A DNA stretch of 47,362 bases, taken from positions 1 to 47,362 of the forward strand of contig NZ_BCQR01000092.1 in assembly GCF_001552175.1 (NCBI RefSeq), read 5' to 3'. The notes beneath the pieces are model-generated. The model was not told where the DNA came from. It made no database searches and saw nothing but the letters and a program-made list of their open reading frames with translations. This document shows, in pieces, positions 24,261 to 34,400 of this stretch; the first letter of the stretch is position 1; each line of letters starts with the position of its first letter. Made by a program: the position numbers and the translations under genes. Source of the stretch: Actinomadura kijaniata NBRC 14229. Lineage in GTDB: Bacteria; Actinomycetota; Actinomycetes; Streptosporangiales; Streptosporangiaceae.

Positions 24261-24295
24261 CGGAGACCCCCTTCTCCACCCCATGATGACACGTG

Positions 24296-24321
24296 ATGCA
24301 CGTGCATTTGTTCGTGCGAAC
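24296..24321. promoter_or_regulatory. Twin 12-bp palindromes between DUF397 and ATPase genes
   Basis: ATGCACGTGCAT (24296-24307) and GTTCG-TG-CGAAC (24310-24321) are both perfect and lie two bases apart in the divergent intergenic region. Further CACGTG (24289-24294) and TGCATCTGCACG copies flank them. This looks like a regulator landing site controlling both genes. Confidence 0.55.
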
Positions 24322-24400
24322 GGTCTTGCATCTGCACGTTGTGGGGAGCAAGATAGCGAACGCCCGCCCCTGCCCACCCGCTCGCCTTGGGGTTCTGACA

Positions 24401-25030
24401 ATGATCGTTGACCTGGCAGACGCCGCCGCGACCCACGCCCGGGGCCCCCGGCGGCCGGCCCCCGAGCACCCTCGCCGGCAACCCGACCCCGGTCCCGCGC
24501 CCGCCCGCCCGGACGCGCACCGGGATCCCGGCACCGACGCTCCGACCGTCCCCTCCGGCCTGCGCGGCTTCTGGCCGGTCCCGCACACCGGAACGCCCCG
24601 CACGGCACGCCGCGTGCTGCGCGCCGACCCCACCTGCGCGCGCGAGGCCCGCGGCTTCACCACCGCGACGCTCGCCGACTGGGGGCTCACCACCGGGGAG
24701 CGCGCCGACGACGTGGTCCTCGCGGTGTCGGAGCTGGTCTCCAACGCGCTGCGGCACGGCATGCGCGACCTGTCCCCCGGCTCCGCCCACCCCGTTCAGC
24801 TGGTCCTGCTCGGCCACCCCCGGCGGCTGGTCGCGGTGGTCACCGACCCGGGCGAGGACACGCCCGAGCCGACCGCCCACGGCGCCGAGTGGTTCGGCGA
24901 GGACGGCCGCGGCCTGCTGGTGGTCGCCGGCGTCAGCGACGCCTGGGGCTGGGCCCCGCTCAGCACCGGCGGCAAGGCGGTCTGGGCGTCGTTCGACCTG
25001 CCCCGGCCGCACACGGAAACGGCCGCCTGA
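24401..25030 (+). CDS. Anti-sigma-factor-type ATP-binding protein (HATPase_c_2)
   Basis: 209 residues. The first 70 are Pro/Ala/Arg-rich and likely disordered. Residues 80-205 form a GHKL ATPase of the RsbW/SpoIIAB-like type: DVVLAVSELVSNALRHGM is the N box, VVTDPGEDTPEP approximates G1, and GRGLLVVAGVSDAWGW G2. Such proteins act as anti-sigma kinases or partners of XRE/DUF397 regulators in development. I chose ATG 24401 (MIVDLADA) because the longer frame starts in the operator region. A hairpin overlaps the stop codon. Confidence 0.85.
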   Translation: MIVDLADAAATHARGPRRPAPEHPRRQPDPGPAPARPDAHRDPGTDAPTVPSGLRGFWPVPHTGTPRTARRVLRADPTCAREARGFTTATLADWGLTTGERADDVVLAVSELVSNALRHGMRDLSPGSAHPVQLVLLGHPRRLVAVVTDPGEDTPEPTAHGAEWFGEDGRGLLVVAGVSDAWGWAPLSTGGKAVWASFDLPRPHTETAA

Positions 25031-25044
25031 CACGCAGGCGGCCG
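25020..25044. terminator. Hairpin overlapping the ATPase stop codon
   Basis: CGGCCGCCTG (25020-25029) and CAGGCGGCCG (25035-25044) are exact inverted arms with a 5-base loop that contains part of the TGA. It lies between convergent genes (next stop at 25061). There is no T tract. Confidence 0.6.
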
Positions 25045-25060
25045 CGGGGTCGTTCCGGGA

Positions 25061-26479
<1,419 letters not shown>

Positions 26480-26781
26480 TGACGACCTGCCTTCCCGTAA
26501 CCTGTTGTGACCGCCGAAGGACGGGGATCCGACCGTTCGACGTGTGTGGATCATTCTGCCCTGATCACCCGGCGTCCGAAGGACAGGTCGCCGACCGGTG
26601 ATCGTTCGATCGTCCTACCCAGCGAATCGGACACCACGCACGTCAGGGGCGATCAGTTCGCCACAATTCACTGATTTGTCAGATGGAACGGTCAAATCTC
26701 ACACCCGGTGCAGAACGCGCGAAGGCCGCCGCACCGGGCATCGGTGCGGCGGCCTTCGCCGGCGGGAGGGCCGCCGGAGGG
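26480..26781. promoter_or_regulatory. Gene-free 302-bp region upstream of otsA
   Basis: No credible gene. It should hold the otsA promoter (minus strand) and the 3' end of the DoxX transcript. A perfect GATCG-TT-CGATC palindrome lies at 26600-26611 and AT-richer sequence at 26650-26700. I see no confident -35/-10 pair. Confidence 0.45.
26719..26759 (-). terminator. Strong hairpin downstream of doxX
   Basis: GCGAAGGCCGCCGCACC (26719-26735) and its exact 17-base complement (26743-26759) flank a 7-base loop, 22 bases after the DoxX stop. There is no T tract; strong GC hairpins of this kind commonly end transcription in actinobacteria. Confidence 0.65.
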
Positions 26782-27243
26782 TCAGACTCCGGCCGGCTCG
26801 CGTTCGGCCGCCCTGCGCCCGCCCCCGAACACGAGGGCGTCCAGGGAGAAGCGGCCCGCGCCGGTGCAGGCCAGCAGCAGGGCCGTCGCGCCGAGGATGA
26901 GCACGAGCTCGTAGCCGCCCTTGGCGGCGAACAGCCCCTTGTCGAGGTGCACGTACCACAGCGCGCCCAGCATGTTCACGGCCAGCAGCACGCCCGCGAC
27001 CGGGACGAGCAGGCCCGCGATCAGGGCCACGCCGCCCAGCAGCTCCACCCAGGTGGCGAACAGGGCGGCGACCGAGGGCATCGGGATGCCGAGCCCCTTG
27101 AACATCGCGGTGACGCCGGAGTGGCCGATGTCGGTGAGCTTCTGCCAGCCGTGCGCGATGAAGATCACTCCGAGCGCGAGCCGGCCGACCAGCAGCCCGG
27201 CGTCGGGGAAGCGAGGGAACAGGGAGCCGCGCGTGGAAGTCAT
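26782..27243 (-). CDS. DoxX-family integral membrane protein
   Basis: 153 residues with four predicted helices: GLLVGRLALGVIFIAHGW, SVAALFATWVELLGGVALI, LLVPVAGVLLAVNMLGALWY and YELVLILGATALLLACTG. GRLALGVIFIAHGWQKL is the DoxX signature. The family is linked to redox homeostasis and quinone/thiol handling. GGAGG lies upstream of ATG 27243. It is divergent from a MarR regulator with two operator-like sites between, so it is probably that regulator's target. Confidence 0.88.
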   Translation of the reverse strand: MTSTRGSLFPRFPDAGLLVGRLALGVIFIAHGWQKLTDIGHSGVTAMFKGLGIPMPSVAALFATWVELLGGVALIAGLLVPVAGVLLAVNMLGALWYVHLDKGLFAAKGGYELVLILGATALLLACTGAGRFSLDALVFGGGRRAAEREPAGV

Positions 27244-27268
27244 GGGCGGGAGTCCTCCGAGGCTTGTT

Positions 27269-27314
27269 GTTCAAATCTGAACTAACGCTACCAGGGTTTA
27301 GTTCAAAATCGAAC
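27269..27314. promoter_or_regulatory. Two MarR-type operators between doxX and marR
   Basis: GTTC-AAATCT-GAAC (27269-27282) and GTTC-AAAATC-GAAC (27301-27314) are two copies of GTTC-N6-GAAC whose starts are 32 bp apart, about three helical turns. They lie in the only AT-rich part of the divergent spacer, so the adjacent MarR protein probably represses both directions. Confidence 0.65.
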
Positions 27315-27330
27315 CAACTAGAATCGGGGC

Positions 27331-27786
27331 ATGACCCACAGCGACGCCCTCGACCCCCGGGAGCTGCGCGCCTGGATCGCGTTCCTGGCCGCGTCGCACC
27401 TGCTGGAGAACCGGATCGAACAGCAGCTCAAGCACGACGGCGGCCTGACCCACCCCGAGTTCGAGGTGCTGGTCAAGCTGGCGATGTCCGACGGGCGGCG
27501 GCTGCGCATGTCGGACCTGGCGCGGGAGGTGATGGTCTCCAAGAGCCGCCTCACCTACCAGGTCACCCAGTTGGAACGTGACGGTCTGGTGCGGCGCACC
27601 GCGTGCGACTCCGACCGCCGCGCGGTGTGGGCCGAGCTGACCGACAGGGGCCGCGAGGCGCTGGAGAAGGTCCGCCCCGGCCACCGCAGGGTCGTCCGGG
27701 AGAACCTGATCGACCTGCTGACCCCCGAGGAGCTGGAGGTGCTGGGCGAGGCGTTCACGCGGGTGGCCCAGCGCCTGAGCGGCTGA
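27331..27786 (+). CDS. MarR-family transcriptional regulator
   Basis: 151 residues with the MarR winged helix: LTHPEFEVLVKLAMSDGRRL, MSDLAREVMVSKSRLTYQV, LERDGLVRRTACDSDRRAVW and the C-terminal dimer helices. DoxX/MarR pairs in actinobacteria usually answer oxidants, quinones or phenolic compounds; the inducer here is unknown. One base separates its stop from the next gene's start, so the FAD oxidase is co-transcribed. Confidence 0.9.
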   Translation: MTHSDALDPRELRAWIAFLAASHLLENRIEQQLKHDGGLTHPEFEVLVKLAMSDGRRLRMSDLAREVMVSKSRLTYQVTQLERDGLVRRTACDSDRRAVWAELTDRGREALEKVRPGHRRVVRENLIDLLTPEELEVLGEAFTRVAQRLSG

Positions 27787-27787
27787 G

Positions 27788-28855
27788 ATGCGCGACTTCG
27801 GCGGCCTGGTGGAGCGCACGCCGCGCCGGGTCGTGCGGCCCCGGTCGGCCCGCGACGTCGCCGCGGCGATGCCGGGCGCCGTGCCGCGCGGGTGCGGGCA
27901 CTCCGACGACGGCCGCTCCCTCACCGCCGGGACGCTGCTCGACATGCGCGCGATGGCCGCCGTCGGCGAGGTGCGGCCCGGCCGGGTGGCCGTGGAGGCG
28001 GGCGCGACCTGGCGGGAGGTGCTGGACGCGACGCTGCCGCACGGCCTGGCCCCGCCCGTCCTCACCGACCACCTGGACCTGACGGTCGGCGGCACGCTGT
28101 CGGCGGGCGGGATCGGCGGCTCCTCCCACCGCCACGGCACGCAGGCCGACAACGTCCTGGACCTGGAGGTCGTCACCCCCGACGGCGCGGTCACGTCCTG
28201 CTCCCCCGCCACGCGCCCGGAGCTGTTCGACGCGGTCCGCGCCGGGGCCGGACGCCACGGGGTGATCACCCGCGCGACGCTGCGGCTGGTCGCCGTCCCC
28301 GCGCGCGTCGTCTCCTGCAAGATCCACTGCACGGGCGCCGCCGCCCTGCTGGACCGGCAGCGCGCCGTGGACGCCCCGCACGTCTTCGGCCAGGCCAAAC
28401 CCCAGGACGGCCCCGGCTGGCGCTACGAGCTCAAGGCGGTGCTGCCCGCCGGATCGCCCCTGCCCGAGGGCGCCGTCGAGGCCGAGGAGCTCCCGTTCCC
28501 CGCCTTCGCCGACCGGATGCGCCCCGACGTCGAGCGGCTCGTCGCGCTCGGCGAGTGGCGGCGGCCCCACCCCTGGCAGGTCGTGCTGCTGCCCGCCGCC
28601 CGCGCCGCCGGCGTCATCGAACGGACCCTGGCGGAGACGGCGCCCGCCGACATCGGCCTCAGCGGGGTCGTGCTCGTCAAGCGGCTGGCGGTCCGGCGCG
28701 TCCCGAACCTGCGCGCCCCCGCCGACCCGGTGCTGTTCGGCCTGCTGCGCACCGCCTCCCCCGGCGCCACACCGCCCGGCCGGATGCTGGCCGCCAACCG
28801 CACGCTGCTCGAACGCGCCCGCGCGGTCGGCGGCGTCCCCTACCCACCGCTCTGA
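27788..28855 (+). CDS. FAD-binding oxidoreductase, cytokinin-dehydrogenase-like, short C-terminus
   Basis: 355 residues. RGCGHSDDGRSLTAG contains the GHS motif that in the VAO/cytokinin-oxidase group carries covalently bound FAD; GATWREVLDATLPHGLAPPV and LTVGGTLSAGGIGGSSHRHG complete the PCMH FAD domain, followed by ELFDAVRAGAGRHGVITRATL. The protein ends at VGGVPYPPL, the place where family members normally continue for several tens of residues to a DP-containing flavin-contact tail, so it is either naturally short or truncated at the 3' end. It directly follows the marR stop. Substrate unknown. Confidence 0.75.
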   Translation: MRDFGGLVERTPRRVVRPRSARDVAAAMPGAVPRGCGHSDDGRSLTAGTLLDMRAMAAVGEVRPGRVAVEAGATWREVLDATLPHGLAPPVLTDHLDLTVGGTLSAGGIGGSSHRHGTQADNVLDLEVVTPDGAVTSCSPATRPELFDAVRAGAGRHGVITRATLRLVAVPARVVSCKIHCTGAAALLDRQRAVDAPHVFGQAKPQDGPGWRYELKAVLPAGSPLPEGAVEAEELPFPAFADRMRPDVERLVALGEWRRPHPWQVVLLPAARAAGVIERTLAETAPADIGLSGVVLVKRLAVRRVPNLRAPADPVLFGLLRTASPGATPPGRMLAANRTLLERARAVGGVPYPPL

Positions 28856-28904
28856 GCTGGCCCTTTTCGCGCTGGCCGCATCCGGTCGCCCTATTGAAAA
28901 AATC

Positions 28905-28922
28905 TTCTTTTACGTAAAAGAA
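28905..28922. promoter_or_regulatory. 18-bp perfect palindrome before the ArsR-like gene
   Basis: TTCTTTTACGTAAAAGAA is completely symmetric and ends 10 bases before ATG 28933. TTGAAA (28894-28899) is a possible -35 and TAAAAG (28915-28920) a possible -10 within it. It is the likely autoregulatory operator of the downstream winged-helix protein. No ribosome site follows, suggesting a very short or absent leader. Confidence 0.65.
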
Positions 28923-28932
28923 TGTTTTTGCG

Positions 28933-29493
28933 ATGAGAGACATCCTGTACCTGGAGACCGTCGAGCAGGCCGAGGCCCTGCTCAAGCCGCAGCGCATCGA
29001 GGTGCTGCGGCAGCTGGCCGAGCCCCGGTCGTGCGGCGAGGTCGCCGACCGCCTCGCCCAGACCCAGCAGCGCGTCTACTACCACGTCAAACGCCTGGCG
29101 GACGCGGGCCTGGTCCACCAGGTCGCGCAGCGCCGGGTACGCGGGATCAACGAGGGCGTGTACCAGGCGGCGGCCCGTTCCTACTGGATGTCGCCGCGGC
29201 TGGTCGGCCGGATCGGCGGGCCGCGGCGCGCCCGCGACGAGATGAGCCTCGGGCACCTGCTCGACCTCATGGAGGAGGTCCAGGCCGACGTCGCCGCGCT
29301 CGACCGGTCCGCGCCCGAACTGCCGTCGATCGGCGTGTCCGGGGAGATCCGCGTGCGGCCGGAGCGGCGGCAGGAGTTCCTGGACGACCTCCGCGGCACG
29401 CTCCAGGACCTGTTCACCCGCTACGGCGGCGCCGAGGGCGACGCCTTCAAGCTCGCCGTGGCCTGCTACCCCAAGGAGGACGACCGTGAGTGA
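28933..29493 (+). CDS. ArsR-like winged-helix regulator
   Basis: 186 residues. The N-terminal helix-turn-helix (AEALLKPQRIEVLRQLAEPR, then RVYYHVKRLADAGLVHQV) is of the ArsR/HTH_20 type. The C-terminal half (SLGHLLDLMEEVQADVAALD; IRVRPERRQEFLDDLRGTL) has no metal-binding Cys cluster, so it is a small-molecule or protein-sensing form. Its end overlaps the START-domain gene by eight bases. An exact palindrome sits at its promoter. Confidence 0.85.
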   Translation: MRDILYLETVEQAEALLKPQRIEVLRQLAEPRSCGEVADRLAQTQQRVYYHVKRLADAGLVHQVAQRRVRGINEGVYQAAARSYWMSPRLVGRIGGPRRARDEMSLGHLLDLMEEVQADVAALDRSAPELPSIGVSGEIRVRPERRQEFLDDLRGTLQDLFTRYGGAEGDAFKLAVACYPKEDDRE

Positions 29494-30367
29494 ACCGATG
29501 AAGCTCAGCCTTCGCGTGAAGGCGCCCCTGAAGAACGTCCACCACGCCCTGACCGACCCCGCCGAGCTGCGCACCTGGCTCGCCGAGCACGCCGAGGTGG
29601 ACCTGCCGGACCGGTTCGGGTTCTGGGGGCGGTACACGCCCGAGGGCGACCGGCCCCGGCAGCGCCTGCTGCACGCCGACGACCACGTCCTGCGCTTCGT
29701 GTGGCGGCTCGACGACGAGGACACCACCGTCGAGCTCGCCCTGGAGGAGGAGGCCCCGGACGCCACGGTCGTCCGCTACACCCAGACCAACGTGCCCGGC
29801 TGGCAGGCGGCCGTCATGGAGGAGAACCACCGCGCGCTGATGCACACGTTCTGGGCGCTGGCGCTGGCCAACCTCGCCGACCACCTGGAGGGCCGCCCGC
29901 TCACCGGCTTCTGCGACTTCACCTCGCCCGAGATGCGCAACCAGGTCCACATCGACGCGCCGCCGCAGGCGGTCTACGACTCCCTCATGAAGCCCGAGGA
30001 GTTCCGCCGCTGGTTCGGCGCGAACGTCGACATCGAGCCGCGCGTCGGCGGCCGGTTCGCGATGGGCGGCTTCGACCTGGACCCCCACCCCGCCACGATC
30101 GTCGACCTGGAGCCCGGCCGCCGCTGCTCGCTCCGGTGGTCCGATGACATGACCTCCTCCTGGGAGCTGGAGGGCAGCGACGGCGGGACCCGGCTGACGT
30201 TCGTGCAGAGCGGGTTCGACGAGGGCAACCCGTCCTACGGCTCCTGGATGGGCTGGCTCAGCGGCGTCGCCGAGCTGCGCCGCTACCACGAGATCCCCGA
30301 CTGGCGCCCGCTGTGGCTGGAGGTGCACCTGGAGGGCGTTCCGGAGGGGATGCTCAGCTACGAGTAG
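29486..30367 (+). CDS. Tandem SRPBCC (AHSA1/START-like) domain protein
   Basis: 293 residues from GTG 29486 comprising two SRPBCC hot-dog-helix domains: residues 1-about 145 (LSLRVKAPLKNVHHALTDPA, ELRTWLAEHAEVDLP) and about 150-293 (HIDAPPQAVYDSLMKPEEFR, WFGANVDIEPRVGGRFAMGG, TRLTFVQSGFD). AHSA1-like domains bind hydrophobic ligands. ArsR-regulator/AHSA1 pairs are frequent in actinobacteria, and the eight-base overlap indicates coupling. Its 3' end overlaps the convergent HD gene by 10 bp. Confidence 0.85.
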   Translation: MSEPMKLSLRVKAPLKNVHHALTDPAELRTWLAEHAEVDLPDRFGFWGRYTPEGDRPRQRLLHADDHVLRFVWRLDDEDTTVELALEEEAPDATVVRYTQTNVPGWQAAVMEENHRALMHTFWALALANLADHLEGRPLTGFCDFTSPEMRNQVHIDAPPQAVYDSLMKPEEFRRWFGANVDIEPRVGGRFAMGGFDLDPHPATIVDLEPGRRCSLRWSDDMTSSWELEGSDGGTRLTFVQSGFDEGNPSYGSWMGWLSGVAELRRYHEIPDWRPLWLEVHLEGVPEGMLSYE

Positions 30368-30921
30368 ACCGGGTGCGCGTTCTGGAACGCCAGCCGCTCG
30401 TCGGCACCGGCGGCGACCCGGTCGAGGAGGTCGTCCAGCTCCATGAACACCTCCCAGCGCTCCCGGCCGGACGCCGCCGCCAGCCGGTCCACGACGCGGT
30501 CCTCCAGGCCGGGGACGCGCTTGGCCTTCCACACCTTGTCGGCCAGGCTGACCAGCAGGTCGTCCAGGCCGGTCCCCGGCGCGTCCCAGTCGGCGTGGGT
30601 GCGCGCGAAGCGGGCCAGACGCTCCTCCACGCCGCGCGACCGCAGCAGCGCGTACCCCGCCTCCTCGTGCGCGGACCCCGGGCCGGACAGCTCGGCGGGG
30701 TGCAGCGCCTTGCCGATGTCGTGGGTGGCCGCGCCGAACAGCACCGCCTCGGCGTCCACCCCGGCGGCCGGGTGGTGCTCGGCCGTCCAGGCGACCAGGA
30801 CGCGCGCCACGTCGTGGACGAGCCGCAGGTGGGCGCGGAGCCGGGGCGGGGCGCCGGTGTCGGCCAGCAGCCGGGCGGCCCGGTCCGGGAGCGGGGCGGG
30901 CTCGGACGTCGCCCCGGTCAC
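30358..30921 (-). CDS. HD-domain phosphohydrolase-like protein
   Basis: 187 residues from GTG 30921. The HD metal ligands are visible: HLRLVHDVARVLVAW (His), FGAATHDIGKALHP (His-Asp) and VSLADKVWKAKRV (Asp). The family hydrolyses phosphoester bonds in nucleotides or second messengers; substrate is unknown. Its start overlaps the YbaK stop (GTGA), so the pair is translationally coupled. The stop overlaps the convergent START gene in the sequence CTACGAGTAG, which is a stop on both strands. Confidence 0.82.
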   Translation of the reverse strand: MTGATSEPAPLPDRAARLLADTGAPPRLRAHLRLVHDVARVLVAWTAEHHPAAGVDAEAVLFGAATHDIGKALHPAELSGPGSAHEEAGYALLRSRGVEERLARFARTHADWDAPGTGLDDLLVSLADKVWKAKRVPGLEDRVVDRLAAASGRERWEVFMELDDLLDRVAAGADERLAFQNAHPVYS

Positions 30922-31439
30922 CGCTGGGCGAGCGCGACGGTCGCGGCGTTCGGCAGGTCCGCCAGGGCCTTGCCGGGGACCAGCAGCTTGGAGGCGCGCA
31001 GCCCGCTGCCGATGACGACCTGCGGGGCGGCGGCGACGGCCTCGTCCACCAGGACCGGCCAGCCGGCGGGCAGCCCGACCGGGGTGATGCCGCCGTACTC
31101 CATCGCGGTCAGCCTCGTCGCGTCGTCCATCGGCGCGAACGACGCCTTCCGCGCGCCCAGGTGCCTGCGGACCACGCCGTTGACGTCGGCGCGGTCGGTC
31201 GCCAGCACCATGCAGGCCGCGTAGGCGACCTCGCCGCCGCGCCTGGCCACGACGATCACGCAGTTGGCGCTGGCCTCCAGGGGCACCGCGTAGTGCTCGC
31301 AGAACGCCGCCGTGTCCGCCAGCGCGGGGTCGATCGCGGCGGCGAGCGCGTCCGGCACCGCGCCGACCGCCGCCGCGACGGGGGCGGCGAGCAGGTCCGG
31401 GTGCCCGCCCGCGGGCCGCCAGTCCAGGTTCCCGACCAA
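30918..31439 (-). CDS. YbaK/prolyl-tRNA deacylase-domain protein
   Basis: 173 residues of the YbaK/ProX aminoacyl-tRNA editing fold: EHYAVPLEASANCVIVVARR, ATDRADVNGVVRRHLGARKA, EYGGITPVGLPAGWPVLVDE and VVIGSGLRASKLLVPGKAL. Members remove wrongly attached amino acids from tRNA(Pro) or related tRNAs. The TTG start at 31439 is supported by GGAG seven bases upstream and by absence of a better ATG. It is the first gene of a two-gene unit with the HD protein. Confidence 0.87.
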   Translation of the reverse strand: MVGNLDWRPAGGHPDLLAAPVAAAVGAVPDALAAAIDPALADTAAFCEHYAVPLEASANCVIVVARRGGEVAYAACMVLATDRADVNGVVRRHLGARKASFAPMDDATRLTAMEYGGITPVGLPAGWPVLVDEAVAAAPQVVIGSGLRASKLLVPGKALADLPNAATVALAQR

Positions 31440-31494
31440 CGTGTGCTCCTTCCGGTCCGGAAAGGCCCACTCTGCCAGACCGGACGGCGGGCTT

Positions 31495-34400
31495 TCAGGA
31501 GCGCGGGGGCAGGCGGGGAACGCCGAGCCGCGGCCGGTCGCCGGGGTCGGGGGTGTGGGCGGGGTGCCGCCCGAGCTCGTCCAGGGCGGCCTGGACGGCG
31601 CGTTCCAGCTGGGTGTCGACGCCGCGCGCGTAGTCCTGCGGCGTGATGTCGACCTCGATGTCGGGGTCGGTGCCGTAGTTCTCGATCCGCCAGCCGACGT
31701 CGTCGAACGCGAACGAGAACTCCGGCTGCGTGGTGACGGTCCCGTCGGCCAGCTCGTGCCGGGGCGAGATGCCGATCACCCCGCCCCAGGTCCGCTTGCC
31801 GACCAGCGGGCCGAGCCCGCGCAGCTTGAACGCGTGGCAGAACACGTCCCCGTCCGACCCGGCCAGCTCGTTGGTCAGCGCCACGATCGGCCCGCGCGGC
31901 GACTCGGGCGGGTACGGCTCGGGCACGCCCCAGCGCGGGAAGTCGTAGCCGACGCGCCTGCGGGCCAGCTTCTCCAGCAGCAGCGCCGACACGTGGCCGC
32001 CGCCGTTGAACCGCACGTCCACGATCAGCGCCTCGCGGTCGTACTCGGTGAGGAACCCCCGGTGGAACTCGGCGTACCCTTCGGGCCCCATGTCGGGGAC
32101 GTGCAGGTAGCCGACGCGGCCGCCGGTGCGTTCGTGGACGAGGGCGCGGTTGCGCCGCACCCAGTCGCGGTAGCGGACCGGGCGCTCGTCACCGAGCGCC
32201 CGCACCACCACGGTGAACGGCTCCCCGCCGTCGCGCACCAGGGTCAGCTGCACCTCCTGCCCGGCCTGGTTGACCAGGCGCTGGTTGGGGGTGGCCTGCG
32301 CGCCGACCGGCTGCCCGTTGACCGCCACCAGCACGTCGCCGGGCCGCACGTCCATGCCGGGCCGGTTGAGCGGCGAGGTGGCGCGGTCGTCCCAGCGGTC
32401 GCCGTCGGCGATCCGGGCGATGCGGTAGGTCCCGCCGGAGACGTCCCAGTCCACGCCCAGCTTGCCCTGCCAGTAGTGCGGGCGGTCGCGGTACTCGCCG
32501 CCGCTCTCGTAGGCGTGGGAGGTGCCGAGCTCGCCCTGCAGCTCCCACAGCAGGTCGGAGAACTCGGCGCGGGTGGAGACCCGGTCGATCAGCGGCAGGT
32601 AGCGGCGGTACACCTCGTCCCAGTCCAGGCCGGACATGTCCTTGGCCCAGAAGTGCTCGCGCTGGAGCCGCCACGCCTCGCGGAACATCTGCCGCCACTC
32701 GGCCTCGGGCAGCACCGACACCTTGACGCGGTCCAGGTCGATCCAGCCGGTCGCGCGGCCCGGATCGCGGTCCTCGGGGGGCGTCTCGCCCGCCTCGACC
32801 AGCCGCAGCCGGTCGCCGGACCGGTACAGCAGCGTCCTGCCGTCGCGGCCCAGCCGGAAGTCGTCGACCTCGGCGACCAGCTCCTCGGCCTGCTGCTTGT
32901 CGAGGTCGTAGCAGTGCAGCGTGCCCGACACCTCCTCGGCGTACCGGTCGCCGAGGCTCCCCTCGACCGGGAACGTCGTGTAGAGCACCTTGCCCTTGAT
33001 CCCGGCGATCCGGTCGTAGCGCGCCTCGGGCACCGGGAACGCGATGACCCGTTCCTCCAGCCCGTCGGTGTCGATGACCAGCGGTTCGTCCTTCTCCTTG
33101 TCTCCCTTGTCCTCCTTGCCCTCTTTGTCATCCTTGTCGTCCTTGCGGTCGGCGTCGCCCTGCTCGGTCAGCGGCCGGGGCTCGGGCACGAACGGCGACC
33201 CCACGTCCCGCCGCAGCGCGATCGCGTAGGGCCGCGTGCCGAGCGGGAACCCCAGGTCGAAGTGCAGCGAGTCGTAGACGGGGTTGAAGACGCGCTCGCC
33301 GATGAAGTACAGGTACCGGCCCTCGGGGTCGAACGCCGGGCGGTAGTCGCGCACGACCGGCCGCGTCGCGGCGAACGTCTCCCCCGTCTCGGCGCGGCAC
33401 AGCCTCACGGCGGTGGTGCGGGCGGTGTCGGGGCAGGCGTAGGCCAGCCACGCCCCGTCGAACGACCAGGCCAGGTCCGCGATCGTCCCGAACCGGCTCG
33501 TCTCGACCACGGTGACCCGCGGCGCGGCGCGGTCCGCGGACGGGAGGTCGACCAGCAGCAGCTCGTTGCGGTGGTTGGCGACGGCGACGCGGTCGGCGGC
33601 GGGCGAGACCTCCAGCTCGACGGCGCGGCCGACGTCGGCCTCGACGCGCAGCGGCGGCACGGTGCCGTCGGCGGTGAGCACCACCAGCGTCTCCCGGTCG
33701 CCCTCGTCGCTGGCCGCCGCGACCAGCCGCCGGTGGTCGTTCAGCCAGGTCAGCAGCCGGTAGCGGACGCCGTCGGACTCTCCGTGCTGGCGCACCGGGC
33801 CCTCCCACCCGGCGAAGGTGAACGCCTTGCCCCGCGTCGTGATCGCCAGTCCGCTGCCGTCCGGGCCGGGCCGCGCGCCGTCGAGGTACTCGGCGGCGTC
33901 GACGAACCGGCGGTCGCGCTGCGGCCGGGAGCTGCCGAGCCGGACGCCGAGGCGGTGCGACCGGTTCTCGGCCGGGTCGAGCAGGTACAGGTCGGCGTGG
34001 CAGTGGTAGACGAGGCGGCGGCCGTCGCTGGACAGGTTGCGGGCGTAGTAGTCGGCGTGGTCGGTGTGGCGGCGCAGGTCGGCGCCCTCGGGGGTGCAGG
34101 AGTAGACGTTGCCGACGCCCTCGTGGTCGGACAGGAAGAACACGCGCCCGCCCACCCAGCAGGGGGAGGCGAGGTTGCCGGGCAGCGTGATGAGGCGCCG
34201 GAAGCGCCCGGTGCCGAGCGGGTCGACCCACAGGTCCCCCGCGGTGCCGCCCCGGTAGCGTTTCCAGCGGGCGGGGTCGGCGGTGTTGCGGCCCAGCACC
34301 ACGCCGCCGGACGGGCCGTGGGAGATGGTCTTGGCGGGCCCGTAGGGCAGGCGCCGCGACGGCCCTCCCTCGGGGCTGACGCGGTAGAGCCAGGTGTGGC

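Noticed and set aside
24289..24307. CACGTG copies as eukaryote-like E-boxes
   Set aside because: The hexamer is only a palindrome here; bacteria lack bHLH factors, so it is treated as part of a generic operator region.
24293..24400. Longer start for the anti-sigma-type ATPase
   Set aside because: The extra 36 residues fall on the twin palindromes and have no ribosome site; ATG 24401 is adequate.
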